64,000 nucleotides of DNA from Methylobacterium pseudosasicola (GCF_900114535.1 NZ_FOTK01000019.1:1-64000); one strand, 5' to 3'. Shown: positions 43,006-51,179, counted from the first letter of the stretch. Numbers and translations: made by a program. Notes: generated by a model not told the origin, from the letters alone.

Positions 43006-45453
43006 ATGGCCGATGAAACCTTGCGGATGCAGGCCGAGGTGGTCGACCGCTTCTCCGGGCCTCTGAAGAGCCTGCGGGCGCAGCTGCTCGATGTCTCCCG
43101 GCAGGGGGCCAGCCACGGCGAGATCTTGGCGAAGGGTATGGGTAAGGCCGAGTCCGCGATCCAGACCACGGCACGCTCCGCCACAACGATCCTGAACCCC
43201 GCGCTCGCGACCGTGGGCGTCACGGGCCTGACGGCCGGTGCGGCGGTCGCTGGGGTGGCGATGTCGCTGAACAAGCTCTCCAGCGGCTTGTCGAGCCTCG
43301 GTGCACTCAGCCGAGAAACCGGCGTAGCTGCCGGCACGCTTCAGACGTTCGGGGCCGTGGCCCGCAAGTTCGGACTGGAGCAGGACGCGGTAGCCGCCGG
43401 CACCAAGACCTTCGCCGGCAACATGCGGGAGTTCAGCCGGGGTATCGGCGAGACCTACCAGTGGATCAACCGGCAGGGCACCGACGCGGCCGGGCGGAAG
43501 GCTTTTCAGGACTTCGCCCAGGACATCCGCGGCACGACCGACGAGGGCGAGAAGCTCCGCAAGAGCCTGACCTTCCTGGAGACGATCCGCAATCCGGTCG
43601 AGCGGGGGATCTTCGCCCAGCACGTGTTCGGCAACTCGGACTTCGGGCGCATCGCCGACGGCCACCTCGGCAAGCTGGCCGACGTGTGGAACGCGCAGAA
43701 GCAGCGGCTCGGCCCGTTGGATCCGAAAGCCATCCTTCAGGCCGAGAAGTTCGAGCAGTCCATCGCTGACCTGCGCACCTCGATGCAGACTATCGGCACG
43801 ACGATCGCTCGGGAGGTGCTGCCGTTCGCCAGCGAGTTCACCCAGTGGGTGGATAGCATCGCCAAGGACCAGCGCGGCGACTTCGTGAAGGGGCTGCGCA
43901 CCGGCCTGCAGGACATCGCCCGCGAGTTGAACGCGATCGACTGGAAGAGCGCCGGCGACAGCGCCAAGCAGATGCTGCTCTCGACCACCGCGTTGGTGAA
44001 GCCCCTGGCCGACGACATCAAGGAGATCGCGGCGGCGATCCGCTCGTTCAACGAGGGCAAGTACGTCGAGGCGTTCCGGCACCTCGATGGCGGCTCCGGC
44101 CCCCTGGCACGCAAGCTCGCCCCGCTACCGGGCGACGACGTGCTGGCCAAGCAGGACCGCCTCGATCAGATGAAGGGCCAGCTACAGAACTTCGAGGCTG
44201 CCCAGAAGATCGGCCCGGTCAGCGACCGCTCCCGCGAGCAGGCCGACCGCCTCCGCCGCGAGATGGAAAAGCTGACCGAGGAGATCCGGGCGTTGCGCCA
44301 GAAGGACACCGGCGACGCCACGGCTCAGAAAAGCTCCGCTGACAGCGACGGGCCGTTCGCCGGTGCCCGCATCCAGTCGGCGGCCTACACGGGCGGTGGT
44401 GCCTTCGGGCGGCTGCCTGGGCTCGGTCGCGGTGCAAACCTGCCCGGCGGCGGCTCTGGTCCCGGCTACCGCGGCGAGCAGGGCGAGCGCGATGCCGCCC
44501 GCGAGCAATTCCGCGAGCACCTGAAGAAAACCGTTCCAGGCTACACGGGCGGTAATACTGTTCCGCTGGCGCCGGGGAGCAAAGCTCCGGATATGCCGCG
44601 CTTGCCTGGCCTCGGGGGCGGTGAAGCTGGCTATACCGGCAACGATGGTCGGCGCGCCGCCGGCAGTCGCATGTCTGGGTCCGGCCGCGAGAACGTCGCC
44701 TCCTGGATGGAGTTTTTCCGTCGCCCGACCGACCAGGGCGGCATGGGCTACACGGAGGAGCAGGCCCGCGGCCAGATCGCCATGATGCAGGGCGAGTCGG
44801 GGCTGAACCTGAACTCGGCTGCGAAGGGCGATCACGACCGCAGCGGCGTCCCCCATGCCTTCGGTACCGTGCAGTGGAGCGATGCCAAGGGCAATCAGCG
44901 CTTTCCCCGGCTTCGCGCTCTGGGCGCCGAGATGGGCAAGGACTGGACGGATCGCTCGGTGCAGCAGGAGATGTACCGCCGGGAGATGATGGGAGCCTAC
45001 CGCCGGGTTTACGATCGGATCCGCGGCGCGCAGACCGGCGAGCAGTCCTTGTGGACCGGCATCACAGGGTACGAGAACCCGCGAGAGCACAGCCTGGCCT
45101 TCGGGATCCGCAAGCCCTTTCTTGATCGGCTGCGCCGGCAGGGCGTCGAGACACCGACGGCCCGCACGCCAGGCCTCCCGCGTCCCGATGTCGGCAAGGC
45201 TGACGGCGAGGGCTGGGCGGCCCGGGAGAAGGCTCGGAAGGCTTTCGAGGCGATGCAGCAGGGCGAAGGCCGCCTCGATGCCTCAGCCGGCCGTGCCGGT
45301 GTCGTGGCCGGCCCCAAGGTCGAGAACAACGGCAGTGTGGTGGTCAACGTCCACAAGGCCGGCGCGGACGCCAGGGTCACGACCTCGACCGCCGGCAACC
45401 TCTTCCGTGATGTCGTTCAGAACCATGGACGGCAGATGGCAAAGGCGGATTGA
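43006..45453 (+). CDS. Tape measure-like tail protein with C-terminal lysozyme domain
   Basis: The 815-residue protein starts MADETLRMQAEVVDRFSGPL, a typical tape-measure opening, and has a Gly/Ala-rich hydrophobic stretch (about 55-90). Long helices follow (for example FAGNMREFSRGIGETYQWIN and LRREMEKLTEEIRALRQK), then a Gly/Pro linker (about 450-560). A tail-lysozyme-like domain (about 560-730: YTEEQARGQIAMMQGESGLN, the Glu in GESGLN a candidate catalytic residue, then HAFGTVQWSD) follows. It would set tail length and cut peptidoglycan during entry. The C-terminal LFRDVVQNHGRQMAKAD is duplicated at 46439. Confidence 0.85.
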   Translation: MADETLRMQAEVVDRFSGPLKSLRAQLLDVSRQGASHGEILAKGMGKAESAIQTTARSATTILNPALATVGVTGLTAGAAVAGVAMSLNKLSSGLSSLGALSRETGVAAGTLQTFGAVARKFGLEQDAVAAGTKTFAGNMREFSRGIGETYQWINRQGTDAAGRKAFQDFAQDIRGTTDEGEKLRKSLTFLETIRNPVERGIFAQHVFGNSDFGRIADGHLGKLADVWNAQKQRLGPLDPKAILQAEKFEQSIADLRTSMQTIGTTIAREVLPFASEFTQWVDSIAKDQRGDFVKGLRTGLQDIARELNAIDWKSAGDSAKQMLLSTTALVKPLADDIKEIAAAIRSFNEGKYVEAFRHLDGGSGPLARKLAPLPGDDVLAKQDRLDQMKGQLQNFEAAQKIGPVSDRSREQADRLRREMEKLTEEIRALRQKDTGDATAQKSSADSDGPFAGARIQSAAYTGGGAFGRLPGLGRGANLPGGGSGPGYRGEQGERDAAREQFREHLKKTVPGYTGGNTVPLAPGSKAPDMPRLPGLGGGEAGYTGNDGRRAAGSRMSGSGRENVASWMEFFRRPTDQGGMGYTEEQARGQIAMMQGESGLNLNSAAKGDHDRSGVPHAFGTVQWSDAKGNQRFPRLRALGAEMGKDWTDRSVQQEMYRREMMGAYRRVYDRIRGAQTGEQSLWTGITGYENPREHSLAFGIRKPFLDRLRRQGVETPTARTPGLPRPDVGKADGEGWAAREKARKAFEAMQQGEGRLDASAGRAGVVAGPKVENNGSVVVNVHKAGADARVTTSTAGNLFRDVVQNHGRQMAKAD

Positions 45454-45476
45454 ACCTCTGCTGTCCGATCAGGTGC

Positions 45477-46196
45477 TCAGTGTCGTCGCAACTTTTGCTT
45501 GATCCAGCTGTCTGCATGCGGGTCGGCGTAGTGCAAGAGCGCAGTGGCGCGGATCGCATCGGCGTCGCATGGTTCGTTGGTATGCAGCGAGCGGTAGCCC
45601 CAGAAGAAATACAGGTTTCCTGGCTTCAACGACAGTCGAATTACACGCTTGCTGCCCCGACGGTAAAGTGCGTTGAACAGAGCCTGTGAGAGCCTGTTAT
45701 CGACCAGAACCTTATCGACAAGATTACGGAGGTATGTTCGGCGAATACCGCGGCTGTTGGGGTGTATGATCAGCCGGCCGGGATTGCCGTGATCGGGAAC
45801 AGTGATGGGGATCAGAGCGGTCAGAACGTAGGAGTCGAAATGGAAGCGCATCGAATGCTTCTTAGCGGCCCCACCAGACAGGCAGCGTAGAATTTGGTAA
45901 AAACCGACATTCGGAGCAGGTTTGCCAACCTCGCTTTCATATATCCCATGGCATAGCGCTAGAAAGTTCGGGTTTTTTGGCAGGTCTGCTAAGAATGTGT
46001 TACCAAGACGCTCTGTCCCAGAAAAACCGACATACCCCCCGTTGTTATCTGCAATCGATTTGACAACGAACGCTTGCGCGTCGCGTAGTTCAGCCAAATC
46101 GACGTAGTCTTCAATGACTGCGTAGCCGTTTTTATTTATTTGGCCTGCGAGGGCACTAGCAAGCGTTCCGCTCGGATCTTTTGTCATATAGCTCAT
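45477..46196 (-). CDS. 2-oxoglutarate/Fe(II) oxygenase-like protein (phytanoyl-CoA dioxygenase type)
   Basis: The 239-residue protein has the facial triad pattern: His-X-Asp in MRFHFDSYVLTAL (about 117-122), a distal His in YRSLHTNEPC and Arg in IRATALLHYADP for 2-oxoglutarate. The N-terminus GYAVIEDYVDLAELRDAQAF fits the same fold. Substrate unknown; phage-borne members modify DNA, surface sugars or small molecules. It is transcribed against the tail genes, AT-richer at its upstream flank, and bracketed by duplicated tape-measure ends, marking it as inserted cargo. Confidence 0.75.
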   Translation of the reverse strand: MSYMTKDPSGTLASALAGQINKNGYAVIEDYVDLAELRDAQAFVVKSIADNNGGYVGFSGTERLGNTFLADLPKNPNFLALCHGIYESEVGKPAPNVGFYQILRCLSGGAAKKHSMRFHFDSYVLTALIPITVPDHGNPGRLIIHPNSRGIRRTYLRNLVDKVLVDNRLSQALFNALYRRGSKRVIRLSLKPGNLYFFWGYRSLHTNEPCDADAIRATALLHYADPHADSWIKQKLRRH

Positions 46197-46438
46197 GGAA
46201 GCGCCTCACTTATACAAAACACTTCACGGTTAGAATTGTTGTAAAATTCTTCTTACTCCAAATTAGATACTACTTAAGCATGTCGGTCAAATGCAAACAT
46301 AAGGCAGCTGTGCAAAATTCGATTGCATGTGCTGCCAAGCCAATGCTGGCAAATAGAAATTATATCGTTTGCGCCGCTGATCCGTTCGCGACGGGCGTGT
46401 AGCGCTTCCCGGTGAAGGATGGGCGAGCCACCCGCCCC

Positions 46439-46492
46439 CTCTTCCGCGACATCGTGCAGAACCACGGGCGGCAGATGGCGAAGGCGGAGTGA
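46439..46492 (+). pseudogene. Remnant of a second tape-measure gene end
   Basis: The frame reads LFRDIVQNHGRQMAKAE then stop, two residues different from the real end at 45400-45453 (LFRDVVQNHGRQMAKAD), with mostly synonymous DNA changes. No coding similarity is seen upstream of it. It is a scar of recombination with a related tail gene around the oxygenase cassette. Confidence 0.8.
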
Positions 46493-46493
46493 G

Positions 46494-46859
46494 CTAGCGG
46501 CAGCGCATGTACTGGGTCGAAGCCCGTGCTCCGACCACTCCTTCATCCAAACTGCCGTCTCTGAGCAGCGAGTAGGAGACGGTGATGGTCGAGACCCAAT
46601 TATCGGTGGCCTCGGCTGATCTGGGACCAGTAGTCCGGATGAACCTGCCATTCGAGGATCCGGCCACGGCTTCGGGTGTGATGCGGAGCCATCCACGGTC
46701 TACAGAAACGCTTGCAGGTGCTCGCTTGAGCAGCGCGCAATCAGAGCGCGAGATAGCCCACAAGCCCTGCAGTGGCAGAGGAAACCCGTTTTGCCCTTCT
46801 CGGGCGCTCGCCCCACCGGCAGCGACGACGAAGGCGAGGGCGGCGAGGGCAGTGCGCAT
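46494..46859 (-). CDS. Exported small protein, unknown
   Basis: The 121-residue protein starts with a signal peptide MRTALAALAFVVAAGGASA. The mature part (LQGLWAISRSDCALLKRAPA, GRFIRTTGPRSAEATDNWVS, SYSLLRDGSLDEGVVGARAS) ends in MRCR, and two Cys (in SDCALL and MRC) could form a disulfide. The layout of a small periplasmic beta-protein recalls inhibitor-like proteins, but no motif supports a call. Its stop lies one base after the tape-measure remnant stop on the other strand. Confidence 0.55.
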   Translation of the reverse strand: MRTALAALAFVVAAGGASAREGQNGFPLPLQGLWAISRSDCALLKRAPASVSVDRGWLRITPEAVAGSSNGRFIRTTGPRSAEATDNWVSTITVSYSLLRDGSLDEGVVGARASTQYMRCR

Positions 46860-47006
46860 GGCGGGAGGATAGCTGCTTGGGCACCCGTGTCGAGGCACAG
46901 CTTGGTGCTGCAGAACGCGCAGAGAGCGACGGTCCAAGCCTACGCGATGGCGTCCAATGGCGGGCAGGTTGAGCCTAGCGCTTCCCCTGCTATTTCAAGT
47001 TCGTAC

Positions 47007-47576
47007 TCACCATTCTATTTTGCGTTTGGCGTGATGCCGCATGACGATCATATTATAAGCGCGGATCGAAAATTTTTCTGCGGAGGCACGCAGAGTCCCT
47101 GATATACTTAAGGACCTTCGCACCGATTGTCTCATTTCGATAAGCAAGTCAGCAGCAGTTGCCTGTATCAAGATAGCCCGATCCGGATCGGCATCTCGCT
47201 CCTTACTTTGAAATGACCCGCCCGTTAGGGCGCTGGAGAGATCACTCATCTTCGAGTTGATCGACTTTCTATCGTCCCTCAATAACCTATCAATAAAACA
47301 TGCCTGCAGTCCGTCTAGCCTAATTTGAAATCCAAGCAACTTCGCCTCCTGAACCAAGAGTTCAAGAGCCTTGTCTTTATCAATTATTTCTTTGTCGTCA
47401 GACTTCCGGCAAAGCCAATACTCGGTAGACAGATCGCATGCTTCGTTTAGCGCGTCAGTAAACCGCTCAATCTCTGAAATCCATAGATCTCTGCGATACT
47501 GCCACCAACGAAGCGCTCCTGCGCCAGCAAAACCAAGAAATCCACCCAGCAAAACCTGGACTGGATCAACCGGCAT
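47007..47576 (-). CDS. Membrane-anchored helical protein of the GHKL-STAS operon
   Basis: The 189-residue protein has an N-terminal membrane helix (VQVLLGGFLGFAGAGALRWW, about 7-25) and then a soluble helical domain (WISEIERFTDALNEACDLST, KALELLVQEAKLLGFQIRLD, ATAADLLIEMRQSVRRSLSI). It could be a membrane-tethered sensor or effector. The gene overlaps the STAS-like gene by 11 bases, so translation is coupled. Sequence is AT-richer than the host. Last gene of a three-gene operon of unknown purpose. Confidence 0.6.
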   Translation of the reverse strand: MPVDPVQVLLGGFLGFAGAGALRWWQYRRDLWISEIERFTDALNEACDLSTEYWLCRKSDDKEIIDKDKALELLVQEAKLLGFQIRLDGLQACFIDRLLRDDRKSINSKMSDLSSALTGGSFQSKERDADPDRAILIQATAADLLIEMRQSVRRSLSISGTLRASAEKFSIRAYNMIVMRHHAKRKIEW

Positions 47577-47907
47577 GCGCTAATTCTTCGCGGGCATTCT
47601 CAATATACTCGTATATTTGGGCTGGATATCTCTGAAGTCGAGGCGAGCTCGCGATGATTTTAATGCGCGATCGTATATTGGACTTACTAAATCCACTGCG
47701 AACCAAGCCGCCAAAAGCTTCTTCGAGAAAAGAGGCGGGAAGCCCAGCAACGCCATCTAAGTCAATGCAAATGACCTGTGCCTTACTGAGCGCAGGGAGG
47801 AGCACGGCCTCTCTGAATTCTTGCCCATTGTGTGGGCCGTCCGTGCGAAAACGGCCGCTCGGAAAACGGCTGAAGTCTCTCGCGATGCTGATCACGGCAT
47901 CGGCCAT
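47566..47907 (-). CDS. STAS-like (DUF4325-type) protein
   Basis: The ATG at 47907 gives 113 residues: MADAVISIARDFSRFPSGRF, then EFREAVLLPALSKAQVICID, LDGVAGLPASFLEEAFGGLV, a layout of the STAS-like DUF4325 family (strand-turn-strand, then the ID(L/F)..V...P.SF(L/A)(E/D)EAFG motif). These proteins are often encoded next to GHKL ATPases, like SpoIIAA/SpoIIAB or RsbV/RsbW switches. It begins seven bases after the GHKL gene stop and overlaps the membrane protein start. Confidence 0.7.
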   Translation of the reverse strand: MADAVISIARDFSRFPSGRFRTDGPHNGQEFREAVLLPALSKAQVICIDLDGVAGLPASFLEEAFGGLVRSGFSKSNIRSRIKIIASSPRLQRYPAQIYEYIENAREELAHAG

Positions 47908-47914
47908 GAAGTCC

Positions 47915-49135
47915 TCAAAAAGCCAGATCCCACGTGACCAACGTACCCCCAACCGGCGTGTTCCGGTTCGTAGGCTGCGGACGGCCACCTTTCGAGCGAC
48001 GGTACTCCCCGCAGCGTGAATATATAGTGAGCGAGCCGTCTAGGCAAAGGTCGATCACGCTCTCCATCGCGGGCAACCCCCGCCCTCGGTGGCTGTAGCC
48101 GGTCGACGATTTGCCGACAGCCATCGCGACGCGGATTGCCATTCCATCTTGGCTGGTGTCTGCGAGATCAGGATCGTTGCTAAAGATGCGTCGCCATCCG
48201 CGCTGAAAGGCGGGATAGCGTTCCCAGTGGGGTAGGGTGGCAGGAATTCCTAGCCCGCGATCAAAAGTGCTTATGACAATCCGTCGATCTCGATGGTCAA
48301 CGAGGGCCGTAAGCCACCATCCGGCGAAGTGAGGTCTTGGGAACCGTAATCCTTTTGGGTACGCGTGATGTCTTGTATTTACTAACGCCTCAATGATTGC
48401 ATCGTAAATCGCCGGATCCTCTAGAGCCTGAGGCACACCAAGTTCGGTCAGCAATTTTTCAACCTGCTCGCCATCGGCTTCGGCCCCGGAGCGAAATCTC
48501 AATATCCTTAAATCAGAAAACTCAGTAAATTTTGGACCATTTGAGTGAACTCCCGACATTTCCAAAAAACCAATGCCTTCTAGGAGGGCCCTTACATTCG
48601 GCTGCCATCTTTCAAAATCAATAGCTTTCGGAATGAAAATACGCGATTTGCGCAAACAGTCATATTCAGAAGCAAGAACGAGCGCAGACGAAACGCTCAT
48701 TCGTTCAATTTTCGTGTAGTCGTAATAGTTGAGAACTCCGGTCGAACCAGATCTTCTCGCCGCTGCGTTATACCGAGATTTATTTTGAACAAATGTCTGC
48801 CAACTTGCAGCTAATCTGCCTCTTACGTCTTGTAGAAATAACGCAGTTTCCTCATAATTTGCACCCAATGAAATATCTGCCGGAGGGGCCAGCCCATCAG
48901 ATAGGCTAAACCCGTTTTCGAATTGACCGTCGCGATATAAACTTACGGTTCTGATTTGACCGCGTGATAAGGAAGCAACCGACGAAGCGGCTAATTTCCT
49001 AAATCGTGCGTTTAATAACGTTCGCAGCCTAAGAACCTTCTTTGATCGGTAAATAAGCAGCGTGCGATGCCGTCGAGATAGCTTCTTCAACTTGAGCGGT
49101 CCGCACCAATTGATCGCACGTCGTAGCCGACACAA
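47915..49135 (-). CDS. GHKL (HATPase-type) ATP-binding protein, non-ATG start
   Basis: The protein is up to 406 residues. The C-terminal third has the GHKL signatures: N-box AIIEALVNTRHHAYPKG, G1 FDRGLGIPATLP, G2 YSHRGRGLPAMESVID and the GGTLVTWDL strand. The N-terminal 200 residues are a helical domain with no clear family. There is no ATG in the first about 145 codons, so translation begins at TTG or GTG; TTG at 49135 is arbitrary and the true start may be inside. It heads the operon with a STAS-like partner and a membrane protein. Confidence 0.7.
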   Translation of the reverse strand: MCRLRRAINWCGPLKLKKLSRRHRTLLIYRSKKVLRLRTLLNARFRKLAASSVASLSRGQIRTVSLYRDGQFENGFSLSDGLAPPADISLGANYEETALFLQDVRGRLAASWQTFVQNKSRYNAAARRSGSTGVLNYYDYTKIERMSVSSALVLASEYDCLRKSRIFIPKAIDFERWQPNVRALLEGIGFLEMSGVHSNGPKFTEFSDLRILRFRSGAEADGEQVEKLLTELGVPQALEDPAIYDAIIEALVNTRHHAYPKGLRFPRPHFAGWWLTALVDHRDRRIVISTFDRGLGIPATLPHWERYPAFQRGWRRIFSNDPDLADTSQDGMAIRVAMAVGKSSTGYSHRGRGLPAMESVIDLCLDGSLTIYSRCGEYRRSKGGRPQPTNRNTPVGGTLVTWDLAF

Positions 49136-49196
49136 CCTTACGTGTCACTCATTACCGTTGCTCGACTGAAAGGTACAATCGTGCGTATCCAGCACG

Positions 49197-49388
49197 CTAC
49201 GCTCGCTTGGCCCTCAAGGCTTCCTCGACAAGGCGCCGGATGGCTTCAGAGCGCTTCAGGCCCTCTCGCTCACCATAGGCTTCGAGCTGAGCCAGCAAGT
49301 CCGGGGGCGCGCGGAAGCCGACCAGCGGATCACGTCCGGTGGCAGGGCGGCCGCGCTTTTTCGGTTCAACCGGAATTGACATCAGCAT
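49197..49388 (-). CDS. Ribbon-helix-helix regulator
   Basis: The 63-residue protein starts MLMSIPVEPKKRGRPATGRD and shows an RHH-type DNA-binding fold: strand LVGFRAPPDLLAQLEAYGER, helix EGLKRSEAIRRLVEEALRAK. A start two codons in (49382) is also possible. It may repress itself, because TCGGTTYAACC sites overlap its start. It lies between the GHKL operon and the four-gene exported-protein operon. Confidence 0.7.
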   Translation of the reverse strand: MLMSIPVEPKKRGRPATGRDPLVGFRAPPDLLAQLEAYGEREGLKRSEAIRRLVEEALRAKRA

Positions 49389-49404
49389 ACTTTTCGGTTT
49401 AACC
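49361..49404. promoter_or_regulatory. Two TCGGTTYAACC repeats at the RHH gene start
   Basis: TCGGTTCAACC (49361-49371) and TCGGTTTAACC (49394-49404) are nearly identical and 33 bases apart, three helix turns. Each contains a GGTT-N-AACC palindrome. They overlap the start of the RHH gene, as expected for an autoregulatory operator. Confidence 0.5.
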
Positions 49405-49477
49405 CAAAAACAGGCCGAACGGAAGGGTGCAACCTCCCATCCGGCCCTGACCACCAACCGCACCAGGAGTGCAGTTC

Positions 49478-49930
49478 ATGGCTATCCACCATCCTACACC
49501 GCCCTTCGGCAGCGGTGAACGCCCCCGCTTGCCTTCAGCACAGGTAGGACCGGTCACACAGGCCCTCAGGGCTTGCCGTCCCGTCGATCCGGCTGACCTC
49601 GCCATCGCCGAGATCCAGATCGGGCTGGCGAGCTTCTTCGCCGATGCCGACCGCCAGCGCGTCCGCGAACTGCGTTGCCGGATTGCCGATCGAATCGAGT
49701 CTGACCTCGCTTTACTTGATGCGCTCGACGGCGACGCTGACCACGAACCAGATGTGGATAGTGAGCCCGACACCGACGGTGAGCCGAGCCTGTGCGGGCT
49801 CATGGTCCAGTGGCCAGGTGGCGGTGGCGACGATCGCGAGAACGACACAGCCGACGACGAGGCCGGCAACCAGCCGCTCCACATGGGCGGTGGTGGCTAC
49901 GCGGTCACCAGCTTCGGGAGGTCGGCATGA
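49478..49930 (+). CDS. Unknown acidic protein, first of a four-gene operon
   Basis: The 150-residue protein from the ATG at 49478 (CAGGAG upstream) has a Pro-rich start (MAIHHPTPPFGSGERPRLPS), a helical middle (LAIAEIQIGLASFFADADRQ, RVRELRCRIADRIESDLALL) and an acidic, Gly-rich tail. No signal peptide. Its stop overlaps the next ATG as ATGA. Function unknown; together with the following exported proteins it forms one unit. Confidence 0.5.
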   Translation: MAIHHPTPPFGSGERPRLPSAQVGPVTQALRACRPVDPADLAIAEIQIGLASFFADADRQRVRELRCRIADRIESDLALLDALDGDADHEPDVDSEPDTDGEPSLCGLMVQWPGGGGDDRENDTADDEAGNQPLHMGGGGYAVTSFGRSA

Positions 49931-50316
49931 GCGGCCCCTCGAACCGCCGCGGCTTCCTGCGCGGCCTGACCACGCTCCCGCTCATCGGCGGCAGTGTGGC
50001 CCTCATCGGCAGCCCTGTCCGAGCCGCCCAGCCTGTCACGCCCGGCATGCTCGCCACATACTCGACCTGGCTGCACTACGAACAGCGCGCCATTCAAAGC
50101 GCGGTGGTGGGGATGGAAGGAGGCACCTTCATCCCATGCCTCAATCCCGGCTCGCACTACCACTTCGACGAGTACGACAAGGAGCGGTTCGCGCTCGACG
50201 CGCAGCTCCGGGCATCAGTCGTTCTGTCGGCGGTCGGCTGCCCCCTGACCTCGGCAGAGGCAGAGAATGCATGGGCGACGACGTTCCGGCCGATCGTGCG
50301 GGAGGGCAGCCTATGA
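49927..50316 (+). CDS. Exported protein with Tat-type signal
   Basis: The 129-residue protein has a twin-arginine signal NRRGFLRGLTTLPLIGGSVA, cleavage near VRAAQP. The mature part (GMLATYSTWLHYEQRAIQSA, FIPCLNPGSHYHFDEYDKER) has His, Tyr and acidic residues that might bind metal. ATGA overlaps link it to genes on both sides. Exported by Tat usually means folding in the cytoplasm, often with a cofactor, but no cofactor motif is seen. Confidence 0.55.
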   Translation: MSGPSNRRGFLRGLTTLPLIGGSVALIGSPVRAAQPVTPGMLATYSTWLHYEQRAIQSAVVGMEGGTFIPCLNPGSHYHFDEYDKERFALDAQLRASVVLSAVGCPLTSAEAENAWATTFRPIVREGSL

Positions 50317-50753
50317 CCGTCTCTACCCGCCGCGCTGCCCTCGGCGCCATCCTCGCCGCTCCGCTCACAGGTGGGGCCGTCATGGCCCTTCCTTCCAACG
50401 TGCCGCAGCCTACGGCGCCTGCTGTTTCGCCAGAGTTGGTCCGACTGATCGCCAAGCACGATCGCATCAATGCGATCCTCAATCGGGAAACACAGACGGA
50501 CGATTCGAGCCTGCCTAGCTACGGGACGATGCGTGCCGCACGCCATGCCCGAACTCGGGTAACCGGATTTTCATCCCGTAGCTTTGCCGACACGCTTGCC
50601 AAGGCTGCCTGCCTCGGCCGGTTGTGGCCTACCGACGAGTTGGCCATTGAGGTCGGTTTGAAGGTTCGGCAGACAGAGGTCTGCATGGATGAGATGGCGC
50701 TCGGCCTTGCCCTTGAATTGATGCGGTTCGCGGAGGGCACGCTATGCGCCTGA
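50313..50753 (+). CDS. Exported protein with second Tat-like signal
   Basis: The 146-residue protein starts MTVSTRRAALGAILAAPLTG, a short Tat-like signal with cleavage near VMALPS. The mature part is helical (SPELVRLIAKHDRINAILNR, AIEVGLKVRQTEVCMDEMAL, ALELMRFAEGTLCA) with two Cys. ATGA overlap with the upstream gene; the next gene starts ten bases before its stop. Role unknown. Confidence 0.55.
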   Translation: MTVSTRRAALGAILAAPLTGGAVMALPSNVPQPTAPAVSPELVRLIAKHDRINAILNRETQTDDSSLPSYGTMRAARHARTRVTGFSSRSFADTLAKAACLGRLWPTDELAIEVGLKVRQTEVCMDEMALGLALELMRFAEGTLCA

Positions 50754-50965
50754 TCAGCCCGATCATCATCGCGGTGGCGTGGTGGCAGATGCGGCTGGTC
50801 CGCCGTGCCGGTGACGACATGCGTCGGGCCAGGGAAGGCCTGCGCCAAGCAGATTACCTCGCCACCCGTGCTCTGCGGACCCTGATCGCAGTTGGACAGG
50901 GTCCGATCCCGCGCACGCTCAGCGGCGTGCCGGCGATCCCGCCGATGCCGGTGTTGTGCCGGTAG
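50744..50965 (+). CDS. Small membrane-associated protein, last of the operon
   Basis: The 73-residue protein MRLISPIIIAVAWWQMRLVR begins with a short hydrophobic segment, probably a membrane anchor, followed by a basic helix (RAREGLRQADYLATRALRTL) and a Pro-rich end. It overlaps the upstream gene by ten bases. Hairpins follow about 40 bases after its stop. Confidence 0.5.
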   Translation: MRLISPIIIAVAWWQMRLVRRAGDDMRRAREGLRQADYLATRALRTLIAVGQGPIPRTLSGVPAIPPMPVLCR

Positions 50966-51001
50966 GGGGTAGTGAATCGCTACCCCCTTCATCGGATGAA
51001 G

Positions 51002-51048
51002 CCGCAATCTTGCGGTTGCGTCGGTTCAAGTCGCCAACTCGGCGACTT
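51002..51048 (+). terminator. Two hairpins after the exported-protein operon
   Basis: CCGCAA-TC-TTGCGG (51002-51015) and AAGTCGCC-AACTC-GGCGACTT (51028-51048) are perfect hairpins. No strong T run follows, so they are probable terminators or mRNA-end structures, or binding sites for a regulator because the second core recurs at 51559. Confidence 0.45.
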
Positions 51049-51095
51049 GGTCGGCCGAGGGTTCGCTAAGCTGGCGGGCTAAGTTGAGCTTAGGG

Positions 51096-51179
51096 CTAGG
51101 CTGCAAGCCCTCGCAGGATCACCCCAACGGCCATGAACGCACCGGCCGAGTAGACGACCGTGAAGGCGAGGTCGAACAT
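51096..51179 (-). CDS. Possible 27-residue membrane peptide
   Basis: The frame MFDLAFTVVYSAGAFMAVGV then ILRGLAA is a single hydrophobic helix. No convincing RBS. Small hydrophobic peptides like this are often encoded in phage-like elements, but the evidence is weak. Confidence 0.3.
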   Translation of the reverse strand: MFDLAFTVVYSAGAFMAVGVILRGLAA

